43,089 nt of DNA from Campylobacteraceae bacterium. Its GTDB lineage: Bacteria > Campylobacterota > Campylobacteria > Campylobacterales > Sulfurovaceae. The DNA lies in NCBI GenBank assembly GCA_027081405.1, contig JALWKO010000051.1, positions 1 to 43,089 of the forward strand. Direction: 5' to 3'. Shown here in pieces: positions 1 to 9,066 of the stretch. Position 1 is the stretch's first letter. The number at the start of each line of letters is the position of its first letter. The notes under the pieces were generated by a model. That model worked only from the letters and a program-made list of their open reading frames with translations, was not told the origin of the DNA and did not search any database. Made by a program: the position numbers and the translations under genes.

Positions 1-1506
1 GTCCGGATGGGTCAGCTCGTACTCCATTTCGCTGTAGCGTTCGTAGCGCCGGGTCTTGTCCTTCTCCACTGAGCGCATGACGACCGCTTCGAGCCAGGCG
101 GGGGTGAGGGGATTGAGGCGGCGCAGTGGCGTTGTGGTGCGGAAAGTGGGGGTTTGGAAGGGTTCGATCTCCCCGTAGGGGAGCCTGCGGCTCAGCGCCT
201 CGTAGAGGGTGACGCCGATGGCGAAGATCTCGGTCGCTTCGCCGATGCTCTCTCCCGTGAAGCGCTCCGGGGCCAGATAGCTCGGCGTCCCGGCCCGGGA
301 GGCGATGGAGAAGATCTCCACGATGGAACCGAAATCGATCAGTTTGTAGACCCGTTTGCCGTGGCGGCGAAGGACGAGGACGTTTTCGGGTTTGATGTCG
401 CCGTGGACCAGGTCGCGGCGGAGAAGAAACTGGCTCGCGTGCAGCAGAAATTTCCCCAGATTGACCGCATCTTCGACGGGCAGCGGCTTGCGTGCGATCT
501 CCTCCTTGAGGGTGGGGGCGTCGATATATTCCATCACGTAGTAGCGGCAGCTCCGTTTGGCGGGGATCACCGCCTTGGGGAAAAATCCCGCTTTGAGGCG
601 GGAGGCGTTCCATGCCTCTTTGACGAAGAGATCGAGATAGGTTTCGTCGTGAATCGCCTCAAGGGGCGGGAACTTGAGGACGTAGCGCACCCCTTTTTTC
701 TCCGCCAGCCAGGTCCGTCCGTTTTGAATCAGGGGACGCAGGAGCCTGTAGCCGTCGATCGTTTCGCCCTTTTTGAGCGTTTCGGGGATCGGCAGGTCGA
801 TCTTTTTGAGGCTTTGGCGTTTGGATTCCCCCAGGATTTCGACCACGACGGCCGTGGTGTCGTCGGGGAGGTCGTCGTCGACCTTTTTGCTGGCGGCCTT
901 GACCAGGGCCACCGCTCCCGCGGGGAGCAGTCGGGCGATCTCCTCTTCGCTCAGCACCGCCTCCAGTCCGTCGCTGGATAGCAGCAGCCGGTCGCCGATA
1001 CGCAGATTGTTTTCGAAAAAGTAGATCTCCACCTCTTCACTCAGGCCGATCGCCTGGGTGAGGACGTGCTCCATCCCCTTCTCGTGGCTGACGTGGGGGA
1101 TGCTGAGTTGCAGCAGATCTCCATCCCGCAGCAGGAAAATGGGCGAATCGCCTACGTTGGCGCCGTAGAGGCGGTTCCCTTCGACGACGGCGACGCTGAG
1201 GGTCGTGAGGTATTCGGGGCGCTCGTACTCTTCGATCCCCTCCCGGTAGAGGATGGCGTTGATGTTGGCGATGAAGTGGCGTAGGGACTTTTCGATGCTC
1301 CAGCTACGGGGGCGGGCTTTGAAGCTGTCGATGAGGTAGTTGACCGCCCGGCGGGAAGCCTTGGCCCCCGCGGCGGCGCTGCCGACCCCGTCGCCGAGCA
1401 CCGCGATGCAGAGCTCGTCCGCCACCCGCACCGCTGCGAAATCCCCGCTGAGGGGTTCGTGCCCTTTGGCCAGGCCGAAGGTGGAGGTTTTGAAGAGGGA
1501 AGACAT
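1..1506 (-). CDS. bifunctional PP2C-type phosphatase / Ser-Thr protein kinase (partial, C-terminus outside window)
   Basis: Reading from ATG at 1506 gives 502 open codons to the window edge. Residues 1-225 look like a PP2C phosphatase: metal-site motifs LGDGVG (Asp39), NVGDSP (Asp120), SSDGLE (Asp179) and PDDTT (Asp216). Residues 250-500 look like a Hanks kinase: VLK Lys278, Glu297, catalytic loop HGDIKPEN (Asp371, Asn376), DFG at 391-393 and APE at 412-414. The catalytic loop has Gly in place of the usual Arg (non-RD), and the glycine-rich loop is weak. Kinase/phosphatase fusions of this architecture are known next to NarK-type transporters and nitrite reductase genes, as here, so a regulatory role in nitrate assimilation is inferred; the substrate is unknown. 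The start is followed at once by a typical MSSLFKT N-terminus. Confidence 0.88.
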   Translation of the reverse strand, partial: MSSLFKTSTFGLAKGHEPLSGDFAAVRVADELCIAVLGDGVGSAAAGAKASRRAVNYLIDSFKARPRSWSIEKSLRHFIANINAILYREGIEEYERPEYLTTLSVAVVEGNRLYGANVGDSPIFLLRDGDLLQLSIPHVSHEKGMEHVLTQAIGLSEEVEIYFFENNLRIGDRLLLSSDGLEAVLSEEEIARLLPAGAVALVKAASKKVDDDLPDDTTAVVVEILGESKRQSLKKIDLPIPETLKKGETIDGYRLLRPLIQNGRTWLAEKKGVRYVLKFPPLEAIHDETYLDLFVKEAWNASRLKAGFFPKAVIPAKRSCRYYVMEYIDAPTLKEEIARKPLPVEDAVNLGKFLLHASQFLLRRDLVHGDIKPENVLVLRRHGKRVYKLIDFGSIVEIFSIASRAGTPSYLAPERFTGESIGEATEIFAIGVTLYEALSRRLPYGEIEPFQTPTFRTTTPLRRLNPLTPAWLEAVVMRSVEKDKTRRYERYSEMEYELTHPD

Positions 1507-1520
1507 GGTTGCTCTTTGTC

Positions 1521-1611
1521 TATTGGTGTATTAGTGTATTGGTATATTGGGTAGGGGAGAAGGAAGCTCTACGTTCACTCCCAATACACCAATAACCAAT
1601 ATACCAATAAC
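1521..1611. repeat. inverted arrays of degenerate 8-nt TATTGGTR repeats
   Basis: Four near-identical octads (tattggtg, tattagtg, tattggta, tattggg) at 1521-1551 face their reverse complements (ccaatacacc, aataacc, aatatacc, aataac) at 1581-1611, about 30 nt apart. They lie between the kinase start and the narK end. The same CCAATA-type octads recur at 5162-5193 and 9772-9801. Confidence 0.75.
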
Positions 1612-1615
1612 AAGA

Positions 1616-1641
1616 GCGGATTTGACAAAAGTCAAATCCGC
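1616..1641 (-). terminator. hairpin overlapping the narK stop codon
   Basis: An 11-bp perfect inverted repeat, GCGGATTTGAC / GTCAAATCCGC with a 4-nt loop. The narK stop codon (1632-1634) lies inside one arm. A U-tract is missing, so termination strength is uncertain. Confidence 0.5.
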
Positions 1642-2906
1642 CCTCCCGCACTCACCCCCCAGGTGGTGCGCCAGCGGGTTTTGACCAGGCTGATGCCGAT
1701 GATCGCCACGGCGACGACGGCGGCGAAGAGGAAAAATCCCGCGGCGTATCCCCCAAAGGCGCTTTTGGACCATCCCAGCGTCTTGATGAGTGCCGTTCCC
1801 CCCAGGCCGCCGGCGCAGCCGACGATGCCGGTCATGATCCCCATATCCCGGCCGAAGCGCTGGGGGACCAACTGGAAGACCGCGCCGTTGGCCATCCCCA
1901 GGTTGGCCATGATCAAAAAGAGGATCAGGATCGCCAGGTAGAAGTGGTGCACGAAGGCGTTGAGAACGGCCAGGGCCGCCGTGGCACCGAAGAAGATGTA
2001 GAGGCTCTTGACCCCGCCCAGTTTGTCGGCGATACCGCCGCCTACGGGTCGCAGTACCGCCCCGGCGAAAATACACAGCGCTCCGAAGTAGCCGGCGACC
2101 ACTTTGACATTGGGCTCGTTGAGATATTCCAGCCCGAATTGGCTCATGTCGACCTGATAGGTGTTCATCAGGTAGACCTTCATGTAGTTGGCGAAGCCCA
2201 CGAAGCCTCCGAAGCTGACGGCGTAGAAGAGGCTGAACCACCAGGTATCTTTGTCTTTGAGCAACTTGAGATAATCGCCGAGTCTTTTGGGATTGGGCTT
2301 GTAGACATCGGCGGGGGCATCCTTGGCCATCAGGGCATAGATGATGAAGATAAAAGTCGAAAGGATCCCGCCGACCAGGAAAACCGCCTGCCATCCCCAA
2401 TACTCCGCGATCTTGGGGGCGAAAAGGAAGTCGAGAACGACACCGATGTTTCCCGCTCCGGCCAGTCCCAGCACCAACCCTTGCAGCCTGGGGGGATACC
2501 ACTGTCCCGCTTGGGGGAGTGCTACGGCGAAGGAGGCGCCGGCGAAACCGAGGCCGAAGGCCACCGCGAGCAGTTCGTGATAAGTGATCTCTTCACCGCG
2601 CAGATAGCCGTAAAAAAGGGAAGCGATGACGATCGCTTGGGAAATCAGCGCCGTCTTTTTGGCCCCGATCTTGTCGACGCCGAAGCCCAGCAGGATCCGC
2701 AGGATCGCGCCCGAAAGGATGGGGATCGCCAGTAGGGTCGCTTTCTGGTTGGGATCGAGCCGGAAACCGTGGGCCGCCAGCGACTGGCTGATCTCCGTGG
2801 CCAGAGGTCCCAGCATGGTCCAGACCATGAAGCTGAAATCGAAGTAGAGAAAGGCCGCGATGAGGGTCGGAAGGTGCCCCGCGGTCTTGAGTTCACCGAG
2901 TTTCAT
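1632..2906 (-). CDS. narK: nitrate/nitrite transporter, MFS NNP family (NarK/NasA type)
   Basis: A 424-residue protein with about twelve hydrophobic segments. The N-terminus (FSFMVWTMLGPLA) and two Gly-rich nitrate-signature stretches (AGAGNIG in the middle, GCAGGLGG late) are typical of the NNP branch of the major facilitator superfamily, which moves nitrate in or nitrite out across the inner membrane. The start is set by GAGGAG about 8 nt upstream of ATG 2906. It lies between the kinase/phosphatase gene (same strand) and divergent nirA, so import for assimilation is the likely role. Single-unit NarK length is normal; there is no fusion or truncation. Confidence 0.92.
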   Translation of the reverse strand: MKLGELKTAGHLPTLIAAFLYFDFSFMVWTMLGPLATEISQSLAAHGFRLDPNQKATLLAIPILSGAILRILLGFGVDKIGAKKTALISQAIVIASLFYGYLRGEEITYHELLAVAFGLGFAGASFAVALPQAGQWYPPRLQGLVLGLAGAGNIGVVLDFLFAPKIAEYWGWQAVFLVGGILSTFIFIIYALMAKDAPADVYKPNPKRLGDYLKLLKDKDTWWFSLFYAVSFGGFVGFANYMKVYLMNTYQVDMSQFGLEYLNEPNVKVVAGYFGALCIFAGAVLRPVGGGIADKLGGVKSLYIFFGATAALAVLNAFVHHFYLAILILFLIMANLGMANGAVFQLVPQRFGRDMGIMTGIVGCAGGLGGTALIKTLGWSKSAFGGYAAGFFLFAAVVAVAIIGISLVKTRWRTTWGVSAGGRI

Positions 2907-3045
2907 GCGATGTGCTCCTCGAATTGTGATGCCGCAATTATAGGTCAGATAATGTGCTTTTAATTGATGAATTTTTAATCAAAATAGTGATAACATTTTG
3001 CATATACTTCTCCAAAACATTCATTTTTTTCCTAAAGGTTTTGGA
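2907..3045. promoter_or_regulatory. divergent narK / nirA promoter region
   Basis: This AT-rich 139-nt gap separates divergent narK and nirA. A possible -10 for nirA is TATACT at 3003-3008. An imperfect operator-like palindrome, AATTG-N8-CAATT, lies at 2922-2939 just upstream of the narK ribosome site. No clear NtcA or NarL site was seen. Confidence 0.35.
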
Positions 3046-4944
3046 ATGAGACTCGAAGCGATCAGTGCCCGACACACGAAAATCAACAAAATCGAAAAGC
3101 TCAAAGCGACCCGGAGTTACAAAGAGGCCTGGGAAGCGCTGCAGCGCTACGCCCGGGAAGGGTATGACGCGATTCCCAAAGAGGACAAGGATTTTTTCCT
3201 CAAATGTTTTGGGATCTTCGACCGTCCGGCCACGCCGGGGCGGTTCATGATGCGGATCCGGATCCCGGGGGGACGGCTCGAGAGCGCTCAGGCCGAAGCG
3301 CTGGGGGAAATGGCCCGGGAGTTCGGGGAGGACTATATGGATCTGACGACCCGGGCCCAGGTGCAGCTGCGATATCTCAAGATCGAGGATATTCCCACGA
3401 TCATCGATCGGCTGGAGGGGGTGGGGATCACCAGCTGGCAGACCGGGGTGGACAATTTCCGAAACATCGTCACCGATCCCCTCGACGGTCTGGCCTATGA
3501 CAATCTGATCGAAACGGCTCCGCTGATCGATGCGATGCAATCACTCTGGCTCAAAAAGGAGGAGTGGATCGCCGCCATCCCCCGCAAATTCAACACCGCC
3601 ATAGGTGGATCGATGAGCAACCGCTGCAACCTCTTCGCCCACGATTGCTGTTTCGCTCTGGCGGTCCGGGACGGGGAATACGGCTTCAATGTCTACCTGG
3701 GCGGCAAGGTAGGGGCGATCGCCCAGAGTGCGGATGTTTTCGTCACCGAGGAGGATCTGCTGGCTTTCTACGAAGCGTTGATCCGCACCTACAAAAAGTT
3801 CGGCTTTCGGGACAGTCGCAACAAAAACCGTCTGCACTATCTCATCCAGGAGGCGGGGATGCGGACCGTGATCGAGGCGGTGGAGGAGATCGCCGGGCGG
3901 GAGTTCCGCAGGGCGGGGGAGACCCTGGTCAAAACCCCCCGAACCGAAGAGAAAGAGGGGCGGATCCGCCTGCGCGACGGGAGCTGGGCGCTGCATATGG
4001 TGGTCCCCTCGGGGATCTTCAGCGGGATGGCGATGATCCAAGCGGCCCAGACGGCGCGTGCGTACGGAAACGGACTGCTCAACATCTCCACGACCCAGAA
4101 CCTCTACATCCTCGGTGTCCCCACGGAGAAGATCGACGCGGCACTGAGTGCCAAACCCTACGATCGCTACGCCAACCGCTCCACCCCCTATTTCAATCAA
4201 CTGGTCGCCTGTGCCGGGGTGGACCTGTGCCCTTTCGGGGTCATCCCCAACAAGAAAGACGCCATCGAAATGGCACAGTACCTGGGGGATGCGGTTCCTT
4301 TGCCTGAGGACGCGACGATCCGGATGCACTGGTCGGCCTGCGTCAAAGGGTGCGGCGTGCACGAACTGGGGGACATCGGCTTCGTCGGCTGCAAGGTCAA
4401 AGAAAACGGAGAGACCGTCTACGGAGTGCACATCCAGCTGGGGGGCAAATCGACCGCGAGCCAGGAGGAGGCCTACGACATCCTGCGCAGCGTGCCATTG
4501 AGTCGGGCGCGGTTTTATGTGGCTCAGCTGGCACAGGCCTATCGGGATCTGCGACGGGAACGGGAGAGTTTCGAGCGGTTCGAGAGCCGGGTATTGCGGC
4601 GCTACTCCAAAGGGGCGATCGGATTCATCCTCCGATGGAACGTCGATATCGCCGGAAAACTGGGGGCGGGGGAACTCCGCTTCGCCAAAGAGTGGCCCGC
4701 CACCGAAGAGCGCAACGAGATCTTCCTGCTGGGACTCGAGATCTACAAGGCCCTCTCCGGGGAAAACGCCTATCAGGGGACCTACGCCTACAACCCGATC
4801 GAAAAGACCCCGCCCGTACCTCTAGCGAAACGGGTTCCCGCGGTGGGCAAAGAGCTCAGCGACGTGGTGATGAAGATGATCGCCCCGTCGGAAAAACGGT
4901 ACGAAGTCTTTACCGAAGTGCTGTCCGATCTGGGGATCAAATGA
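3046..4944 (+). CDS. nirA: ferredoxin-type assimilatory nitrite reductase (siroheme/4Fe-4S)
   Basis: A 632-residue protein of the nitrite/sulfite reductase family, which reduces nitrite to ammonium with six electrons, usually from ferredoxin. The siroheme-[4Fe-4S] ligands are visible as Cys389-x5-Cys395 and Cys432-x3-Cys436, and the substrate-side motif TTRAQVQLR is present. The start at 3046 (MRLEAISARHTK) is preferred over the open frame upstream because AAAGG precedes it and the upstream residues lack family character. About 130 residues follow the last conserved cofactor region, somewhat longer than many NirA proteins. Divergent narK and the kinase/phosphatase gene make an assimilation cluster. 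A sulfite reductase role is less likely, given NarK next door. Confidence 0.88.
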   Translation: MRLEAISARHTKINKIEKLKATRSYKEAWEALQRYAREGYDAIPKEDKDFFLKCFGIFDRPATPGRFMMRIRIPGGRLESAQAEALGEMAREFGEDYMDLTTRAQVQLRYLKIEDIPTIIDRLEGVGITSWQTGVDNFRNIVTDPLDGLAYDNLIETAPLIDAMQSLWLKKEEWIAAIPRKFNTAIGGSMSNRCNLFAHDCCFALAVRDGEYGFNVYLGGKVGAIAQSADVFVTEEDLLAFYEALIRTYKKFGFRDSRNKNRLHYLIQEAGMRTVIEAVEEIAGREFRRAGETLVKTPRTEEKEGRIRLRDGSWALHMVVPSGIFSGMAMIQAAQTARAYGNGLLNISTTQNLYILGVPTEKIDAALSAKPYDRYANRSTPYFNQLVACAGVDLCPFGVIPNKKDAIEMAQYLGDAVPLPEDATIRMHWSACVKGCGVHELGDIGFVGCKVKENGETVYGVHIQLGGKSTASQEEAYDILRSVPLSRARFYVAQLAQAYRDLRRERESFERFESRVLRRYSKGAIGFILRWNVDIAGKLGAGELRFAKEWPATEERNEIFLLGLEIYKALSGENAYQGTYAYNPIEKTPPVPLAKRVPAVGKELSDVVMKMIAPSEKRYEVFTEVLSDLGIK

Positions 4945-4948
4945 ATTG

Positions 4949-5255
4949 AGGATTGAGAATGGAGAATGGAGGATTTTGGAGCGCCCGGTGGGCGCGTTTT
5001 GAATGAGAAACGAGAAATGAGAAATTTTGGGGCGCCGCGGGGTGGCGCGAACTGAGTGAAGAGTGAAGAGTGAGGAGTGAAGAATTTCGGTGCGTTGCTC
5101 CGCAACGCGCTCTTTATGGAGACGGGACTTCAGTCCCGCATTGCAGGGCCAAAGCCCTGCCTCCAATACACCAATATACCAATAGACCAATAACGTTGCT
5201 GTAGGCGACACTCCTTGCGACTTGCGACGTGAGGCCCGAAGGGCCGTGCTTGCGA
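4949..5255. repeat. composite intergenic repeat: 7-nt arrays alternating with hairpins (copy B)
   Basis: This fills the nirA-lpxB gap. In order: GAGAATG-type heptads (4949-4980); hairpin GCGCCC/GGGCGC (4981-4995); heptads AAATGAG-type (5001-5028); hairpin GCGCC/GGCGC (5032-5048); heptads AGAGTGA-type (5053-5088); hairpin GCGTTGC-TCC-GCAACGC (5092-5108); a 49-nt folded module (5117-5165); CCAATA octads (5162-5193); then GTTGC/GCGAC and GGCCC-GAA-GGGCC hairpins. No ORF with coding character was found in it. Confidence 0.8.
5117..5165. repeat. 49-nt folded module, copy 1
   Basis: Outer arms TGGAG/CTCCA enclose two perfect hairpins, GGGAC-TTCA-GTCCC and GCAGGGC-CAAA-GCCCTGC. It matches 43 of 49 positions with the module at 9727-9775. 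Confidence 0.8.
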
Positions 5256-5312
5256 CCAGAGATGGGCCGTGCTGGCGACGCAGGGGCGGGATGGTTTGTT
5301 CATTTGTGCGGT

Positions 5313-6362
5313 CTACCCCCTGACAATCTCGGCGACCCGGTCGGCGCTGCCGTGTCCCAGGTAGCGCCGCAGCTTGAGGACGTCCTCGAAGTACCGTTCC
5401 CGGTCGAAGCGTTCCATCTCCCGCAGCAAGGCGTCGGCGCTGAGATCTTCCTGCAGAAGTTCGGGGTGGATGGGACGCCCCTGGAAGTCGAGGCCGAAGA
5501 GGTTGGCCAGTCCGGCGTATTCGATCCGTACCAGGCGGGTGGCGATGAAATAATCCAGCGGACGGGCCCGGTAGGCCAGGACGAAAGGGGTTCCGATCAG
5601 CGCCGCCTCCAGCGTGGCGGTTCCACTGCAGATGAAGGCGAAATCGCTTCTGTGCAACGTTCGGTGGCTTTCATGGGAGATCGTGAATCCTTCCAGATCT
5701 CCGTAGAGCTCCGCGATCCGCTGCGCGTCGAAAATCGGAGGGATCACCACCGTCGCGGCGATATCCGCTCCGAGCCGCCGACGCACTTCGCGGAAAATCG
5801 GCATGAGGGTCCGGATCTCCCCCGGCCGGCTGCCGGGGAGGAAGGCGACCCGTTCCAATCCCCTCGGCGGCGCGTCGCGGAACGCTTCGATCTCGTCGAG
5901 CAGGGGATGTCCCACGTAGGTAATCGGCGCGTCGGGAGAGTAGTAGCGCCGCTCGAAGGGGAGGATCGAGGCGAGGGTACTGAGGGTCCGCTCGAGGGTT
6001 TTGATCCGGTAGCGGCGCCAGGCCCACGCCTGGGGGAGGATGTAGTAGATGAGCTCTTTGTCGGGATAGCGTCTGCGGAGTTTTTTGGCCAGGGGGAGGT
6101 TGAACCCCGACCCGTCGACGAGGAGTACCTTGTCGGCCGTTTCGGCCTCTTCGACCATCCGTCGGGCCAGCCGGAGAAAGAAGGGCACTTTCCCCAGCGC
6201 GTCGACCACCCCCATCACCGCCAGAGAGCGGAGATCTTCGAGGGGTTCACCCAGCGAGGGGTTGAAGATCCCGCCGAGCTCCACCTCCGGCCCCAGACGC
6301 TCCATGAGTGCGGCCAGATGGACGTTGGCGGAGTGTTCGATGGCGCTTACCAGCAGTTTCAC
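5313..6362 (-). CDS. lpxB: lipid-A-disaccharide synthase
   Basis: A 349-residue GT19 glycosyltransferase that joins UDP-diacylglucosamine to lipid X in lipid A synthesis at the inner-membrane face. The N-terminus LVSAIEHSANVH is the campylobacterial form of the family. Also present are AVMGVVDALGK, PQAWAWRRYR, GHPLLDE and the sugar-nucleotide region LPGSRPGEI. Translation starts at GTG 6362 with AAGGAA upstream. Length is slightly below that of enterobacterial LpxB and normal for this phylum. It is divergent from the UbiD-family gene. No other lpx gene is adjacent. Confidence 0.93.
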   Translation of the reverse strand: MKLLVSAIEHSANVHLAALMERLGPEVELGGIFNPSLGEPLEDLRSLAVMGVVDALGKVPFFLRLARRMVEEAETADKVLLVDGSGFNLPLAKKLRRRYPDKELIYYILPQAWAWRRYRIKTLERTLSTLASILPFERRYYSPDAPITYVGHPLLDEIEAFRDAPPRGLERVAFLPGSRPGEIRTLMPIFREVRRRLGADIAATVVIPPIFDAQRIAELYGDLEGFTISHESHRTLHRSDFAFICSGTATLEAALIGTPFVLAYRARPLDYFIATRLVRIEYAGLANLFGLDFQGRPIHPELLQEDLSADALLREMERFDRERYFEDVLKLRRYLGHGSADRVAEIVRG

Positions 6363-6490
6363 GCAGGTTCCTTGGCGTTAGATTGGGAAAAGTGTAGCAA
6401 AATCGCGGCACCGTCCGGGAGTTTGGCGGCGGGCGCTAATGGAGTTTTTGGGATAATAGCTCCAATGAAACCATCGTGAAGGATCGCACC

Positions 6491-8332
6491 GTGCAAACCG
6501 ACTGGATCGAATGGCTCAAAGCGGAGGGGGGACTGCGGGTCATCGACGAGCCGCTCGACGTGGAGCTGGAGATCCCCCATATCGCCTATGCGGAAGTCAA
6601 ACGCCCTGACTCCCGCCCCCTTCTGTTTACCCGGCCCGTCTGGCGGGCGAAGGGGATCGAGTACGAGATGCCGGTGCTGATGAACCTCTTCGCCAACGAG
6701 GCGCTCACCCGAAAAATCCTCGGTGACGATCCCGACGCCCTGGCTGCGGGGATCGAATCGCTCATGAAACTTCGTCCGCCCCGGAGTCTCAAAGAGAAAC
6801 TCTCCATGCTCCCCAAGCTCATGAAACTCCGGAGCGTCTTCCCCAAACGGAGCCGGAAACGGGGGGCGTGCCAGGAGGTGGTCATTCCAAAAGAAGCGGT
6901 CGATCTGGACCGTCTCCCGATTTTGAAAACCTGGCCCCAAGATGGGGGGCGTTTCATCACGATGGGGCAGGTCTACACCCGGAGCCTGGACGGGACGATG
7001 CAGAACCTGGGGATGTACCGGCTCCAGCAGTACGACCGTACTCGGCTGGGGATGCACTGGCAGATCCACAAGGACGCGAGCCACTTTTTCGACCAGTACC
7101 GGGACGCGGGCCGGCCGATGCCCGTGACGATCGCCATCGGCGGCGATCCCCTCTATATCTGGTGCGGGCAGGCCCCCATGCCCCACGGGATGTTCGAGCT
7201 GTTGCTCTATGGCTACATCCGGGGGCGTAACGCCCGCCTCGTCAAGTCGCTCACCAACGACATCTACATCCCCGAGGACGTGGATATCGTGATCGAAGGG
7301 ACGGTCGATCCCGAGGCGATGGAGATCGAAGGGCCGTTTGGGGACCATACGGGCTATTACACCCTCCCCGAGCCGTTCCCGGTCCTGGAGGTGGAGACGA
7401 TCACGATGAAACGCGATCCGGTCTTCGCCGCCACGGTGGTGGGCAAGCCTCCCCTGGAGGACAAATACATGGGGTGGGCCACCGAACGGATCTTTTTGCC
7501 GCTGCTCAAGCCGATGGCTCCGGAGCTGATCGACTACCGGATGCCCGAAAACGGGGTGTTTCACAATCTCATCCTGGCCAAGATGGAGGTGCGCTACGCG
7601 GGCCACGCCCAGCAGTTCATGCACGCGTTCTGGGGAGTGGGGCAGATGAGTTTCGTCAAGCACGCGATTTTCGTCGGCAAGGAGGCCCCCGACCTGAAAG
7701 ACGACGCTGCGATCGCCCGCCATATCCTGCACCGTCTCGATCCGGAGCGGATCCTGGTGACCGAAGGGATCGTCGATCAGCTCGATCACTCCTCGCCGCG
7801 CCATTTGGTCGGGGGAAAAATGGGGATCGACGCCACGGGACCCGAAGTGGACGACCGGGTGGAGGAGCGGCTGGAGGACGACGAGCTCCTGCAGAAAGTC
7901 CGTTCCCTCGTCCTCGAAGCGGTGGCTTTGCACCAATATTTCACCGACACCCCCAACCCGATCGCGGTGATCGCCATCCGGAAACGGCGTTCGGCCAAGG
8001 AGGTGATCGACGCCCTCACGCCGCTTGCCCGTTACCTCGCGGTGGTCGTGATCGTCGACGCCGAAAACAACGATCTGGAGAACCCCTACATGCTGCTGTG
8101 GCGGGTCGTCAACAACATCGACGCCCGCCGGGATCTGATCCTGGAGCCGTTTATCGCCCTCGACGGGACCAACAAAGGGCCCATCGACGGCTTCCCCCGC
8201 CCCTGGCCCGACGATACCCACTGCGACCCCGAGACCCTGCGCCGTCTTGCCGATCGGGGGGTCCTCGATCTGGACGAGGAGTTCATCCGCCGCTTCGGCC
8301 TCCTCCCGTTCGACCTCTACGACGAAGGTTGA
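6491..8332 (+). CDS. UbiD-family decarboxylase, probable menaquinone (futalosine pathway) decarboxylase
   Basis: About 613 residues. The prenyl-FMN decarboxylase signature EGPFGDHTGYY is clear, with upstream LTNDIYIPEDVDIVIEG. Length near 600 and the N-terminus resemble the UbiD-like enzyme of the futalosine menaquinone route (Streptomyces SCO4490 type) used by Campylobacterota, which removes the aromatic carboxylate of a prenylated naphthoate. GTG 6491 is preferred because GAAGGA lies 7 nt upstream; an in-frame GTG at 6476 is possible. A four-codon mini-ORF (6465-6479) overlaps the ribosome site. A -10-like GATAAT lies at 6452-6457. A general UbiD aromatic decarboxylase cannot be excluded. 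Confidence 0.85.
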   Translation: MQTDWIEWLKAEGGLRVIDEPLDVELEIPHIAYAEVKRPDSRPLLFTRPVWRAKGIEYEMPVLMNLFANEALTRKILGDDPDALAAGIESLMKLRPPRSLKEKLSMLPKLMKLRSVFPKRSRKRGACQEVVIPKEAVDLDRLPILKTWPQDGGRFITMGQVYTRSLDGTMQNLGMYRLQQYDRTRLGMHWQIHKDASHFFDQYRDAGRPMPVTIAIGGDPLYIWCGQAPMPHGMFELLLYGYIRGRNARLVKSLTNDIYIPEDVDIVIEGTVDPEAMEIEGPFGDHTGYYTLPEPFPVLEVETITMKRDPVFAATVVGKPPLEDKYMGWATERIFLPLLKPMAPELIDYRMPENGVFHNLILAKMEVRYAGHAQQFMHAFWGVGQMSFVKHAIFVGKEAPDLKDDAAIARHILHRLDPERILVTEGIVDQLDHSSPRHLVGGKMGIDATGPEVDDRVEERLEDDELLQKVRSLVLEAVALHQYFTDTPNPIAVIAIRKRRSAKEVIDALTPLARYLAVVVIVDAENNDLENPYMLLWRVVNNIDARRDLILEPFIALDGTNKGPIDGFPRPWPDDTHCDPETLRRLADRGVLDLDEEFIRRFGLLPFDLYDEG

Positions 8333-8401
8333 TAAGAAACCCTTAAGTTTTTTACGATATGATTTTGTTGTTGATAAAAAATTTCGATTGAAAGGATTGC
8401 A

Positions 8402-8998
8402 ATGATCGTCACCAAAAAAGCCCCCGACTTCACCGCCCCCGCCGTATTGGCCGACGGGACAATCGTGGAGGATTTCAATCTGTACGAAAATTTCGGAGAG
8501 AAGGGGACCGTGCTGTTTTTCTACCCCCTCGATTTCACCTTCGTCTGCCCCTCGGAGCTGATCGCTTTCGATCACCGGCTCAAAGAGTTCCACGATCGGG
8601 GCATCAACGTCATCGGATGCTCGGTCGACAGCCAGTACAGCCACTTCGCCTGGCGTGAAACCCCCGTCGAAAAAGGGGGAATCGGACGGGTCGGATATCC
8701 GCTGGTGGCCGACCTGACCAAGCAGATCGCCCGGGACTACGACGTACTTTTCGACGAGGCGGTCGCCCTGCGGGGATCGTTCCTCATCGACCGGGACGGG
8801 ACCGTCCGCCACGCGGTGATCAACGACCTGCCTCTGGGGCGGAACATCGACGAGATGCTCCGGATGGTCGACGCGATGCTCTATACCAACGAACACGGCG
8901 AAGTGTGCCCCGCCAACTGGGAAAAAGGGAAAGAGGGGATGAAACCCGATACCGAAGGGGTCGCAGAGTACCTGGCCAAACACGCCGAGGAGCTCTGA
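8402..8998 (+). CDS. 2-Cys peroxiredoxin (AhpC/TSA family)
   Basis: A 198-residue typical 2-Cys peroxiredoxin of the Prx1 class. The peroxidatic cysteine is Cys49 in DFTFVCPSE, and the resolving cysteine is Cys169 in EVCPANW near the C-terminus. It reduces hydrogen peroxide and organic peroxides in the cytoplasm, normally recycled by thioredoxin (a trxC gene lies at 17.2 kb). GAAAGGA precedes the ATG, and a possible -10 TATGAT lies at 8358-8363. It is followed by a Fur-family regulator likely to be PerR, which fits a peroxide-response pair. It would be named tsaA or ahpC in related species. Confidence 0.93.
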   Translation: MIVTKKAPDFTAPAVLADGTIVEDFNLYENFGEKGTVLFFYPLDFTFVCPSELIAFDHRLKEFHDRGINVIGCSVDSQYSHFAWRETPVEKGGIGRVGYPLVADLTKQIARDYDVLFDEAVALRGSFLIDRDGTVRHAVINDLPLGRNIDEMLRMVDAMLYTNEHGEVCPANWEKGKEGMKPDTEGVAEYLAKHAEEL

Positions 8999-9047
8999 GG
9001 CTCATCACCGCATCAAGTAACGACTTCAAACTTTTGATGCGGCGATA

Positions 9048-9056
9048 TGCTACAAT
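9048..9056 (+). promoter_or_regulatory. extended -10 promoter for the perR-like gene
   Basis: TGC followed directly by TACAAT gives an extended -10 element. Transcription would start near 9063, leaving a leader of about 97 nt that contains the folded structure at 9067-9139. No convincing -35 was seen. Confidence 0.5.
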
Positions 9057-9066
9057 ATCCCGATCG

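Noticed and set aside
2998-3045. Upstream start for nirA
   Set aside because: The extra 16 residues overlap the likely promoter, and the internal ATG at 3046 has a better ribosome site and family fit.
5117-5165. Cloverleaf-like fold as a tRNA
   Set aside because: Only 49 nt, no anticodon arm, T-loop or CCA; two hairpins only.
4949-5255. Possible CRISPR array
   Set aside because: Repeat units are 7-8 nt, degenerate and without spacers; interrupted by hairpins; no cas genes.
6359-8983. 874-residue open frame on the minus strand
   Set aside because: Spans two well-supported plus-strand genes in antisense; no recognisable family.
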